Source: Pohlia nutans
Taxonomy: Eukaryota > Streptophyta > Bryopsida > Bryales > Mniaceae
Assembly (NCBI GenBank): GCA_022496805.1
Contig: CM040091.1
Location: 16,978,336-17,042,335, forward strand
Direction of reading: 5' to 3'
Length of the DNA stretch: 64,000 bases
Below the pieces are notes generated by a model. It was not told the DNA's origin. It worked only from the letters and a program-made list of their open reading frames with translations, and searched no databases. This document shows positions 10,923-19,880 of this stretch, one piece after another. The translations under genes and the position numbers were made by a program. The first letter of the stretch is position 1. Every line of letters begins with the position of its first letter.

Positions 10923-11004
10923 CTCCCTTTGTCCTCCTAAGAAGGTTGTGATTTGGACTTAAAATCTATCCCAAATTAAAATCGTGATTTCTAAGACAAA
11001 GGAG
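10923..11004. mobile_element. Stowaway-like MITE (82 bp)
   Basis: Ends CTCCCTTTGTCCTCCTAAGA and, on the reverse strand, CTCCTTTGTCTTAGAAATCA, flanked by TA on both sides (10921-10922, 11005-11006). CTCCCT ends and TA duplication are typical of plant Stowaway/mariner MITEs. Confidence 0.75.
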
Positions 11005-11791
11005 TAAATTAATATTCCTCACCATCTAAATGATCATTGTATGTACTAATGTATGACCTTGATGTATGTAGGATCACAGATACACTCTGATTCAATCTGC
11101 ATCTCTCCAAATGAATCATTTCATTCATTTCTTTGCATCAAACATATATTTTCGTTAAAATTGAATCACATTTTGTTAAAACTGAATTACAGGACTAGAA
11201 AGAGCACAAATAAGACCACGAATAAAACCACTGTAAAAAAATTGGGGACCTATCTCTATTGAGAAAATTAACACTCCCCATCACTTTTCCAATGTGGTAA
11301 TCCAGTTTTAAGAAAATGTCCAATTTCAACAAAATGTGATCCAGTTTTAATGAAATGTGCGTTATCACCCTGTGCATGTCCCTGTATTTCAGGGCATGTT
11401 GATCACTTGATTCCTTTGACATGACATCCAAAAATTATGCATACTAAATATTAGTTACAGACAACTAATAATATGCAAAATTATCACAAGATTGAACTTG
11501 TTCAAATGAAGTTGAACCAGGGCAGTTCCCATATGAAGGCTACATGTGATCAATTTAAAATGACTGCAAAATGGCAATCTTCGTCCCCAAATATTTTAGT
11601 CAGGGTTCATGACACACATAACCCTAAAAATTTCAAGGGTGGTTTGCTAATACAAAAAAGCTTTTATTAAAAGCTTTGAACTAACATTATCAATGTTGAC
11701 ATCCTATCACATTCTTCTCAAGCATTTTGACAATTCTCTCATCTACCCAAAAGAAAGCTACTAAGCTAGGTGCTCTTCGTTAGAATTTTAA

Positions 11792-12599
11792 CCCCTCAAC
11801 GTTCAACTGCCCAGAAAGAGGACGATGTACAAAATCAAACATAGTTTTTTCATCTGTCATTGAATTTTAGGATTTTTTTACTATATATTTATAGCTTCAT
11901 GTATGTATGATCCGATTCGATTAAAGAGAGGATGATTTTTGAAATTTTTATGCCTCATTTCATGTTGTAAGATTTCACCCAAAATTTCGAAGATTTCAAT
12001 GTAAAAGTGCTCTTTAAAAAATCAACTCATAAAATCAAGCAACCAAAAATTCTCCAAAAATCACTACTCCCTCCGTCCCAAAGTTATTGTCCAACTTGTT
12101 TGCTTGGTATTTCGTTGAGCCAATTTCATTGATCATATTGTAAGAAACATGATTAAAAAAGGTTCCAAATTATGTCACTAGAATGATTGAAGAACATTGC
12201 ATGTGTTCATTGCAACCTAAATAAAATTAGCCACAAGGAAGTATTTTTTTGACCTACTGAAAAAAGCACTTTCAAACATGACTTTCAAACATGACAATAA
12301 CTTTGGGACAGAGGGAGTACACTTCAACCAATCACATTTCAACCACTCACAACAAATTTCATGTACAAATTGCTAATATCATATTCATAATCAAATTACA
12401 AAAGAATTTTCAATTTCAAATTTCAAATTTTATACAAAATATTGGTGATAGCAATCGCAAGTCTAACCGAATGGATAGAATCCAAAATTTATAATGTAGA
12501 ACTTTTACTCATATAAATCAAATGCAAAATATCCCTTTGGGTTGCATTTTATGATGCATCTTTGCAAAATTGCCAAATAAGGGTGAGGACGTTAAGGAA
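11792..12599 (+). mobile_element. TTAA-bounded C-class element, subfamily S6, with nested Stowaway
   Basis: TTAA at 11788-11791 and 12600-12603. Ends CCCCTCAACGTTC and (reverse strand) TTCCTTAACGTCC. The interior matches 61093-61661. Removing the nested Stowaway leaves about 555 bp, close to the 569 bp of the sister copy. Non-coding. Confidence 0.75.
12067..12317. mobile_element. Stowaway MITE (251 bp) with TA duplication
   Basis: Ends CTCCCTCCGTCCCAAAGTTA and, on the reverse strand, CTCCCTCTGTCCCAAAGTTA; TA at 12065-12066 and 12318-12319. The sister TTAA element near 61390 has an uninterrupted ATCACTACACTT at the same place, giving an empty-site comparison. Confidence 0.9.
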
Positions 12600-12603
12600 T
12601 TAA

Positions 12604-12915
12604 CCCTTTGAGCAGAAGTAAATGCTAGCCTCAAAAATAAATATTAGCATGGCTTATATGTACATTAGGTGTACATGAGAGGACCATTGCAAGCATAAAA
12701 TCTACCCAACAAATTTGACATCCTTGTAGATGGAGGCCGCTCGGATATTATCAACAAGTCCCCATCACAAGAGATTTATTGTGATTGGTAGAGAATTTAA
12801 TAGGCTTACAAAGATGACTTGGATGAAAGTCATTAAAGGTTGTGTGAAAAAGTTGCAAGGCTTTGAATCTGTTCGTGTTCGTGATCCAGTTTGTGGACGT
12901 TGGGACGTTTAGGAG
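12604..12915. mobile_element. Possible TTAA-bounded element
   Basis: Starts CCCTTTGAGCAG directly after the TTAA at 12600-12603 that also ends the previous element, and ends ACGTTTAGGAG before TTAA at 12916-12919. End similarity is weak, so this is tentative. Not found elsewhere in the window. Confidence 0.4.
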
Positions 12916-12989
12916 TTAACCAAGATGTAGGAGTATCACTTCAGGCCAAAAATTTTTAAAATATTTAAGCACTCTCTTGATATCAAATT

Positions 12990-13127
12990 GATTCTTCACT
13001 CCATGTACAATGCTTTCAAATTGATTCTTCACTCCATATGCTTTCTTATGCAATCGTTGATTCTTCACTCCATGTACAATGCTTTCAAATTGATTCTTCA
13101 CTCCATATGCTTTCTTATGCAATCGTT
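12990..13127. repeat. Perfect 69-bp tandem duplication
   Basis: Two identical 69-bp units, 12990-13058 and 13059-13127, each containing two ATTGATTCTTCACTCCAT sub-blocks. It lies about 330 bp beyond the stop codon of the prohibitin gene. The duplication is in frame for a 96-codon minus-strand reading frame, but that frame has no recognisable protein family. Confidence 0.85.
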
Positions 13128-13461
13128 CAAAAAGTGGGAGGTTGTAAGGTTGTAGACCACTCTTGGAAGGGAAGGGACAGTAGACAACTCTATGAATAAT
13201 TTCCATTCAAAGATGAGTGGCCATAGACATTATTAACCAAGTCGTCGTGTCTACACCCAACTTGCTAATCAAAGGCCTACCAAGTGTATTGGAAAGGATG
13301 AGTAACAGGATCATGTTGATATATAACAGATGTGTCTCAACACGCAGACCACTCCTGGGAAAATTGCAATCTCCAGCAAGAAGACTGACAAGAGAGAGAC
13401 TACATGTTTGAAGACCTGGAATGAATGAATAGCTCAGAAGTTCTTGTTCCTTTCACTCAAA

Positions 13462-16393
13462 CTATTTGGTTTTGAGTGGCGCCTTGAGACCGATTTCCTC
13501 AACACCCATGTCTTGCAGGTTCAGAAGCAAAGAATCGGCACTCAAAAACACGCGATTGTTCGAAGTGGAAATAGTGTTGGCAATTTCACGACTGGCCTCA
13601 ATCTTTCGCAAGGTGATGAAAGCCGGGTTGTTTGAAATGGCCTCACCAATAAGCTGGGCACTTTTTGCCTCTCCCTGCGATACACACAAAGGGATACTTT
13701 AAAACGACCCCTTCAAAGGATACTTGATGACACTCACAGCTACTTTTCAGAAATCAAATTGCAAATATCAACCCCTAAGTGTCCATGGCACCGCGTTTCT
13801 TTTAACAGTTTTGAGTAGGTCCTATTTAGACTTCCTTTTGTTCGATTCTGTTTTTTGTTTTTTGAACACATGCAATGATCTTCATTAGTACTAGTGATAT
13901 AAAATTTAGTCCCATCTGAATTACATTTTTCACAATATGATTTGAGTGAATGTGTCATTTTAAAACTATGAATCCTTGCTTCTGTAACGTTTAACCCGTG
14001 CAGAAAGAAATCCGAAACAAGAGCTGGTTCGATCAAATCACCTGAGCTCGAATAATTGCACTTCTCTTGTCTTGCTCTGCTTTCTCCACCACAAACTTGG
14101 CCCTCTCAGCGTCCTGAGCAGCAACTTGCTTCGCTTCAATAGCAGCTGTAAACTCTCGCCCGAAAGTGAGATTGGTGATCGACACATCATCCAAAGCAAT
14201 GTTGAAGCTCGTAGCACGCTCCTGCAAGATTCTACGGATTTCCCTGCTCACCACCTGCCATTTTCAATTCAAATTACTGAGAGTCGACAAAGGTCAACAT
14301 GGTCTAGATCAGTGATTTTTGTGGTTGCTAATTTTAGCCAAATTGCTACATAAAACTTGGGCTGGCTAATTGATACAAAGGATTTTTTTTAAAAAGAAAA
14401 GAATGATAGCCAGATTTCCTCAAGATGTGTAGCCTCTTTAAACCTAGGTATCACCCAGGTATTCCCTACATAGCACCTAGATAGCATGTGTATTGCTCTG
14501 ATATTACCTATATATTAATATGAAAAGAGCATCCAAGGAGCCTGGATCAGTGATCTCAGAACCACTTTATGACATTTAGAACATTATGCAACCTCCCACA
14601 TAAACGGTATCCACTTTTACTACCCAGTGCATACAATACTCACGATACCTCTATGATATCCGGCAATACCCTTGATATATTAAGGTGATACCATGATGAT
14701 ATCCGCAAATATCACCTCATAAAGTTGCTACATATTTATATCATGATGAGCATCCTCGCTACATTTCAATTTTTTTTTCATTTTCTTTCTTTGTATGTTT
14801 AGCAGCCCCATTTTTTTGGTAGAAAACCAGATAATTTTAGCCAGTTTTGAAATCATTGCCAAGGAGCCTGGATTGCTCTTCAAGCCATAGAAAAGTAGCA
14901 AAAATGCTAAACCGTCTCCTCACAAGAAATAAAATCACTGGTCTAGATAAAAAGAAATCACCGGTTGAACTTCGGCAAGAATCAGAACTGCAGCTTCTAG
15001 ATTGCAAGAACTCAAAGAAGCTTGGACCAACAAAAAAGTTTCAAGACGAAAAATAAATATATGTTAAAACACTTCAGTGCAATCAAAGGATTGACAACCT
15101 ACCTCACGCTGTGTAATCAGCTGGCTAGCATTGTATTGTGCAACGACGGCCTTCAAAGTTTCCTGAACGATGGAAGGCAAAACTCTTTCCGCGTAGTCCT
15201 GCCCTAGAGTGCGATAAATCGTTGGCAGCTGATCAGCCATCGGCCGTGTCAGCACTCGCAATGTAATCCTGACCTGTGAACAACAAAATGAGTTGATTAC
15301 AGCACACGACAATACCCCAAAACGCATCCCACAGTGTTTTTTTTTGTTGCTAATTTTAGCTAAAATTAGTGCTGGCTTATTGATACGAAGGATTTTTGAA
15401 AAAACGAAAAGAATAATAGCCAGATTTCCTCAGGATCTGTAGCCTCTTTAAACCTAGCAGTGATCTCAAAACTGGCTAAAATCAGCTGGATTTCTACCCA
15501 AAAAAATGGGGCTGCTAGACATACAAAGAAAGAAAATGATTTTTTTTTTAAATGTAGCGAGAATGCTCATCATGTTATAAATATGTAGCAACTTCATGAG
15601 GTGATATCCGCGGATATCATCATGGTATCACCTTAATATATCAAGGGTATTGCCGGATATTATAGAGGCATCGTGAGTAGTACATTCAAGTATCTACCAT
15701 TTATGTTGTGGGAGGTAGCACACTCTGCTAAATGTCATAAAGTGGTTCTGAGATCACTGAAACCTAGGTATCACCCAGGTAGTGGCACCGAGGTAGCACA
15801 TGTGTATTACCTTGATATTAACTATATATATTAATATGAAAAGATCATCCGGATTGCTCTTCAAGCCATGGAAAAGTAGCAAAAATGCTAAACTATCTCC
15901 TGAGAAGAAAAATCACTGATGCCACAAAACAAGAACAAAAATTCACAACAAACAAACTCGAGAAGATTAAGTCATCGACGATCTTACCATTTGGAGATCT
16001 CTACTTCCTGACGTGCTCTCAACAATGTTAGGTCGCGCACGGACATCGTAAATGACAGGCCTGTCAAACCACGGAATCATAAAATGCGTGCCCTCGGGAT
16101 ATACCTACAATCATAATCCAAACCCTAGCACGATCAAAATGCAAGAACCAAACAAGAAAGAAAGAAAGAAAGAAAGAACAAAAACAGGGAAGGGAAAATT
16201 GGCAATTGCAATTCACCTTGTCCTTGACTCCGACGATGCGATTGAACACAATGGCACGGTGACCGCCCTCGACGTTGTACAAGGAGTTCATGGCGCCATA
16301 CAAACCGAGCCCGCCTATGACCGCGAGCTTGGCCAAGGCGCCGGCCGGCCCCGCGTTGGGCATTTTCACGTTGCGCATGTTGTTGAGATTCAT
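13462..16393 (-). CDS. PHB2: Prohibitin, type II (PHB2 group), five exons
   Basis: Subunit of the ring-shaped prohibitin complex of the mitochondrial inner membrane. Coding exons: 16217-16393, 15988-16104, 15103-15273, 14042-14254 and 13462-13674; all introns are GT-AG and phase 0, and the joined frame is 296 codons plus stop. Seen: an N-terminal hydrophobic segment (~24-36, [13 protein letters not shown]); the PHB/SPFH domain from about 41 ([17 protein letters not shown], then [11 protein letters not shown], then [17 protein letters not shown]); a coiled-coil region (~195-250, [20 protein letters not shown], then [16 protein letters not shown]); and [18 protein letters not shown] near the end. 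The [12 protein letters not shown] and LLLNLQDMG features fit type II rather than type I. Length is normal. The start is the first ATG and lies just before the membrane segment. A telo-box at 16507-16518 and CCTAACCCTA near 16412 suit a housekeeping promoter. Introns 2 and 3 carry nested hAT elements; intron 4 carries a repeat also found at 18378-18560. Confidence 0.95.
13768..14000. repeat. Dispersed repeat fragment in prohibitin intron 4
   Basis: Intron 4 contains about 200 bp (TTTTGAGTAGGTCCTATTTA through the TGTGTCATTTTAAAACTATG region) homologous to 18378-18560. It opens with CAACCCCTAAGTG, like a decayed TTAA-C-class terminus, but no matching right end is clear. Confidence 0.5.
14310..14940 (-). 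mobile_element. hAT element in prohibitin intron 3
   Basis: Ends CAGTGATTTT on both strands with the perfect 8-bp duplication GTCTAGAT (14302-14309, 14941-14948). Net length without the nested MITE and its flanking duplication is about 305 bp. An inverted relative lies in intron 2 (15332-15918). Confidence 0.85.
14548..14858 (+). mobile_element. hAT MITE 'M1' nested in intron 3 element
   Basis: Ends CAGTGATCTCAGAAC and (reverse strand) CAATGATTTCAAAACTGG. Same family as 15458-15759, 16660-16968 and 31376-33007. It is flanked not by 8 bp but by an exact 15-bp direct repeat, CCAAGGAGCCTGGAT (14533-14547, 14859-14873). The intron 2 sister element has no insertion at this place and reads CATCCGGATTGCTCTTC. 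Confidence 0.85.
15332..15918 (+). mobile_element. hAT element in prohibitin intron 2
   Basis: Inverted relative of the intron 3 element. Ends CAGTGTTTTTTTTTGTTGC and (reverse strand) CAGTGATTTTTCTTC. No clean 8-bp duplication remains. Net length is about 277 bp once the nested MITE is removed. Confidence 0.7.
15458..15759 (-). mobile_element. hAT MITE 'M1' nested in intron 2 element
   Basis: Ends CAGTGATCTCAAAACTGGC and (reverse strand) CAGTGATCTCAGAACCAC with a perfect 8-bp duplication AAACCTAG (15450-15457, 15760-15767). The intron 3 element carries the uninterrupted site TTTAAACCTAGGTATCACCC. It is inverted relative to the intron 3 copy. Confidence 0.9.
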
Positions 16394-16506
16394 GACTAAG
16401 TTACTGCAACCCTAACCCTAGTGCCGGGGAAGAAAAGAAAAGAAAAATTGTGACACGGATCGGAAAGAACACAGATCGAGAGAAGAACAAGACGGTGCGA
16501 GAAGAG

Positions 16507-16518
16507 GTTTAGGGTTTC
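16507..16518 (-). promoter_or_regulatory. Telo-box near prohibitin start
   Basis: Reads AAACCCTAAACC on the coding strand, about 115 bp upstream of the prohibitin ATG. Telo-boxes are common near plant transcription starts of housekeeping genes. Role inferred from motif and place. Confidence 0.5.
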
Positions 16519-16659
16519 TTAGCGAAGAAAGAATGCTTGAACCCTAAGGCAGGGTTTAGACGCAGTGTGAACAGGACCCTCTTCCTTGTTCTGGCCTCAT
16601 AAGAGCATCCCCAATGCAACACGGTAAAGCTCACTGCAAATCAAAACCTATCTTTTGAC

Positions 16660-16968
16660 CAGTGATCTCAGAACCACTTTATAATATTTAGAACATTATG
16701 CGATCTCCCACATAAATGGTATCTACTTTTGCTACCAAGTGCATACAACATCCACAATACTTCTATAATATCCGGCAATACCCTTGATATATTAAGACGA
16801 TACCATGATGATATCTGCGGATATCACCTCATAAAGTTGCTACATATTTATATCGCGATGAGCATTCTCACTACATTTCCAATTTTTTTTCATTTTCTTT
16901 CTTTGTGTGTTTAGCAGCCCCATTTTTTTGTACAAATCCAGCTAATTTAGCCAGTTTTGAGATCATTG
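16660..16968 (+). mobile_element. hAT MITE 'M1' (309 bp), complete
   Basis: Perfect 8-bp duplication CTTTTGAC (16652-16659, 16969-16976) with ends CAGTGATCTCAGAACCACT and (reverse strand) CAATGATCTCAAAACTGGC. Cleanest representative of the M1 family. Non-coding. Confidence 0.92.
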
Positions 16969-17068
16969 CTTTTGACTGACCTAAAATTAGAAACTGAAAT
17001 TACCATCATTAGAAGCGTTGTTAATATTACAAAAATTTGACTTTAAGAAAAAAAAATTGTGGAATTGG

Positions 17069-17290
17069 GACGTAGGTGAAATGTCCCATTGAAAACACCA
17101 CATTTTCAAAAATTTAGAGGGAGTACACCAAATCTTGCTTAAAAATGGAAAGATCGTCCCACACTCCCTCTAAAATTTCAGAAATATAGAGGGAGTAAGA
17201 GAGGATCTTTCCATTTTTAAGCAAGATTTGGTGTACTTCCTCTAAATTTTTGAAAATGTGGTGCTTTCATTGAGGGATTTCACCTACGTC
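17069..17290. repeat. 87-bp near-perfect foldback
   Basis: Left arm 17069-17155 and right arm 17204-17290 are near-perfect inverted copies (for example ACCAAATCTTGCTTAAAAAT against its complement). The 48-nt centre itself contains CTCCCTCTA and TAGAGGGAG as a second hairpin, so the whole 222 bp can fold back. Confidence 0.85.
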
Positions 17291-17477
17291 AAATTTTTAC
17301 AAATTTTTTTTATTGAGAAGTATCTCACGTTTATTTAGATGCGCTTCTAATGATGGTAATTTTACTCTCTAATTTTAGGTCTGTCAAAAGATAGGCAATG
17401 AGCTTTGCCGTGAGTGCATGGGGATGCTCTTAGCCGTTGGATCTGATCGATGGTGGAAGTGAAAGAGGGCAATTTAT

Positions 17478-17871
17478 GGTTGGTTGTCCTAAAACCACCA
17501 ACTTAGGCAATCTGGCCTATTTTTGGCAGTGCTAAATTTGAAAATTTTATGACCGCATTCGAAATAGGTTTTGATGAGGATTACAAAAATTTGCAGCGTC
17601 TAATTTGTATTTGTCAATTTTATACAAAATTTCCAAAGTGGGAAGTAACTTGTGACTCATACATCACATACCAATTTTGTAAGTTCACACTTTGTTGTTC
17701 CTAGTTCCGGTCATGAGATAACCCAAAACCACCAACTATTTATTTGCAATGCTTGGCATGCATTGGTCTACTTGAATAGTGAAATTAGTGGTTTTGAGTC
17801 TCAACTGTGGTAACCCAAGAAAGTTCTACATGTCATAATTGGGGGAGGTGGTGGTTTTAGGACATCCTACC
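17478..17871. mobile_element. TTAA-bounded G-class element (394 bp)
   Basis: Ends GGTTGGTTGTCCTAAAACCA and (reverse strand) GGTAGGATGTCCTAAAACCA; TTAT on the left (a decayed TTAA) and TTAA at 17872-17875. Interior homologous, inverted, to 4802-5682. Confidence 0.75.
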
Positions 17872-17875
17872 TTAA

Positions 17876-18678
17876 TCCCCTAAAGGACTAAGAAGTCCAA
17901 ATTGGGCATCATGTTATTTTAGCAATTTTTATACTATTATTATAAGACACACATGAATTGCATATTAGCAACCTACGACAAGTTTTCCAATCACCTTACC
18001 AATTAAACCTATTTACATACATAAAATAGAAAAATATTTTCAGTGGGTCTTAATAGTAAGTTCAAGAGGATTCCAACGCACTTTAGCATGCATTATTTGA
18101 ACACCGTATGGATAAGCTATGAATTTCCAAAGTGTTGACTATAGGTTGACCTTAAAACGACCCTAAACTTCGATGTTTAGATTGTGCACATTCTCATCAA
18201 TAGTAGGGTACCGGAATCTATTTACGTTATGGAAGATTGAGCTATGGACGCTTTAAGAAAATGATCGCTTTTAGATATAGTTACCTTAAGACAATTTCAC
18301 AACGAAGAATTAAACCGCCAATCTCTCCATTCAGTTTGGGCTTACCACCATCACCTTAGTATTTTAGGGTCATCTTGGACTATATTTTAGAAGTTTTGAG
18401 TAGATTCTATGTGGACTTCCATTAGTTCAAATTTGTTTGTTTTTTTACCAACATATGCATAGATCTTCATTGATTCCAGTGCTATAAAATTTAGTCTCAT
18501 CCGATTATAATTTTCACAGTATGATTAATTGAATATGTCATTTTAAAACCATGAACCCTTGGTCCTTTTGGGGTAAATGTACCGTAGCCAAAAAGTAGGT
18601 TAGGAACTAAATAATTCATAAAGAATATGCCCAATTTTCCTAGAATCATAAATAGTTTTTTGTCAAATTTCACATAAA
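17876..18678. other. Unassigned repeat-derived DNA
   Basis: Begins TCCCCTAAAGGAC directly after the TTAA at 17872-17875, like a C-class terminus, but no right end is identified. Bases 18378-18560 are homologous to prohibitin intron 4 sequence. No gene. Confidence 0.4.
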
Positions 18679-18682
18679 TTAA

Positions 18683-19880
18683 CCCTTAACTTCTTGAGGG
18701 GTTTTGCAATAAACTAAATGTGCTATAAAATATGTGTTACATGACTTTTTAGAAGTTCCATAGAACATGAAAGTTGTGATGCACAATGTATAGATCCTAT
18801 CTATACAATTAAATTCCACTAAAACACTTTGGAATTTTTATAAATGAATTTAAAAAGAAAAACTTTGAATATTCATAAAATATAAAAAAATGTTTTTTTT
18901 TTCAATTTTTTTTTATAGAATTGGCTAAAGGTATAATGTTCGTTACATAATCATAAGATGCCAAGATTTAGGATATTATATTTTGTAAAAACACTAGTTT
19001 AAACAATTATATACAAGAACTGGTTTAAATAATCACTTTAAACGAGACGAATTCTAATGAATATTTAAGCATCTTATTAAACTTATAATTTTGGCCAATT
19101 ACAATGAAATTTAAGAAATAATTATTAATTTTAATAGTTTATAGCTTTTAAATTATTTATTTAATTATTTATGATGAATTTTTGAAATCTATTTTCATAG
19201 AAATGAACTATAATTCATAATCTACAATTAGTTTTTGTATGTCATTGCAAAATTTATACATTATCATGCATTTTTTCAAACATTTGCAAATTTGACAACT
19301 TTTTAGGCTGCTTCAGGCACATGAATGATCAACATTTTTATTTATTATAAAATTAATTAACAACATTTTCAGTGATCCAAACACATATTCTTATAGCGAA
19401 CTTAACTCTAAAGAGGTTAGGCTTTTGAAACACTCAATTCAGACACTTTTAGCATGTTTTACAACCTTTTCTATTTTTAGTGCGATCCATTTTGGGTCGC
19501 TCGAGAAGTTAAAGGTTAATTTATGAAATTGCGTAACTTTTAAAAAATCACCGTTTTTTCAACAGTGTTAACACTATTTAGATAATCAAGTGTGAGATTT
19601 GGAGGAAGAAAGAGTTGGTTTTGTTATCAAATTCATTCTAAGTCACTCCCTAACGATTTGGAATAAAATTTGAAACACTAGACAATGTAGAAGTGTTGTT
19701 GTTTTAAAAGTTCCCCTAGGTGGAGTTTAACTTGGATTGCCATGATTCAAATTGAGTTTGGAAGCATACTTTATTTTCTATTTTAAGATAATAATTATTT
19801 AAATTATTTTATAATTTTTTAGTCTCAAGTAGCTCATAAAAGGGGGCACGAGCCAAAAAATAATCTCTTGAAGCAATATG
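18683..19880 (+). mobile_element. Degenerate TTAA-bounded C-class element, subfamily S1
   Basis: Starts CCCTTAACTTCTTGAGGGG after TTAA (18679-18682) and shares the S1 order of blocks, including GGAGTTTAACTTGGATTGCC near 19720 and a final AGGGGGCACGAGCC block near 19840. The right end is eroded, and about 650 bp of extra AT-rich DNA lies inside. The right boundary is approximate. Confidence 0.5.

Larger units (their letters stand above)
16603..17429. mobile_element. MITE with GAGCATCCCCAATGC ends and a long foldback
   Basis: Left end GAGCATCCCCAATGC; right end on the reverse strand GAGCATCCCCATGC. Flanks are TAA on the left and TTA on the right, within the TWA target of PIF/Harbinger but not an exact repeat. 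The element starts about 210 bp upstream of the prohibitin ATG. It contains the hAT MITE at 16660-16968 and the foldback at 17069-17290; without the hAT it is about 510 bp. Confidence 0.75.

Noticed and set aside
12916..13206. 96-codon minus-strand open frame with an internal 23-residue repeat
   Set aside because: It is explained by the perfect 69-bp tandem duplication and part of a possible element end; no protein family seen.
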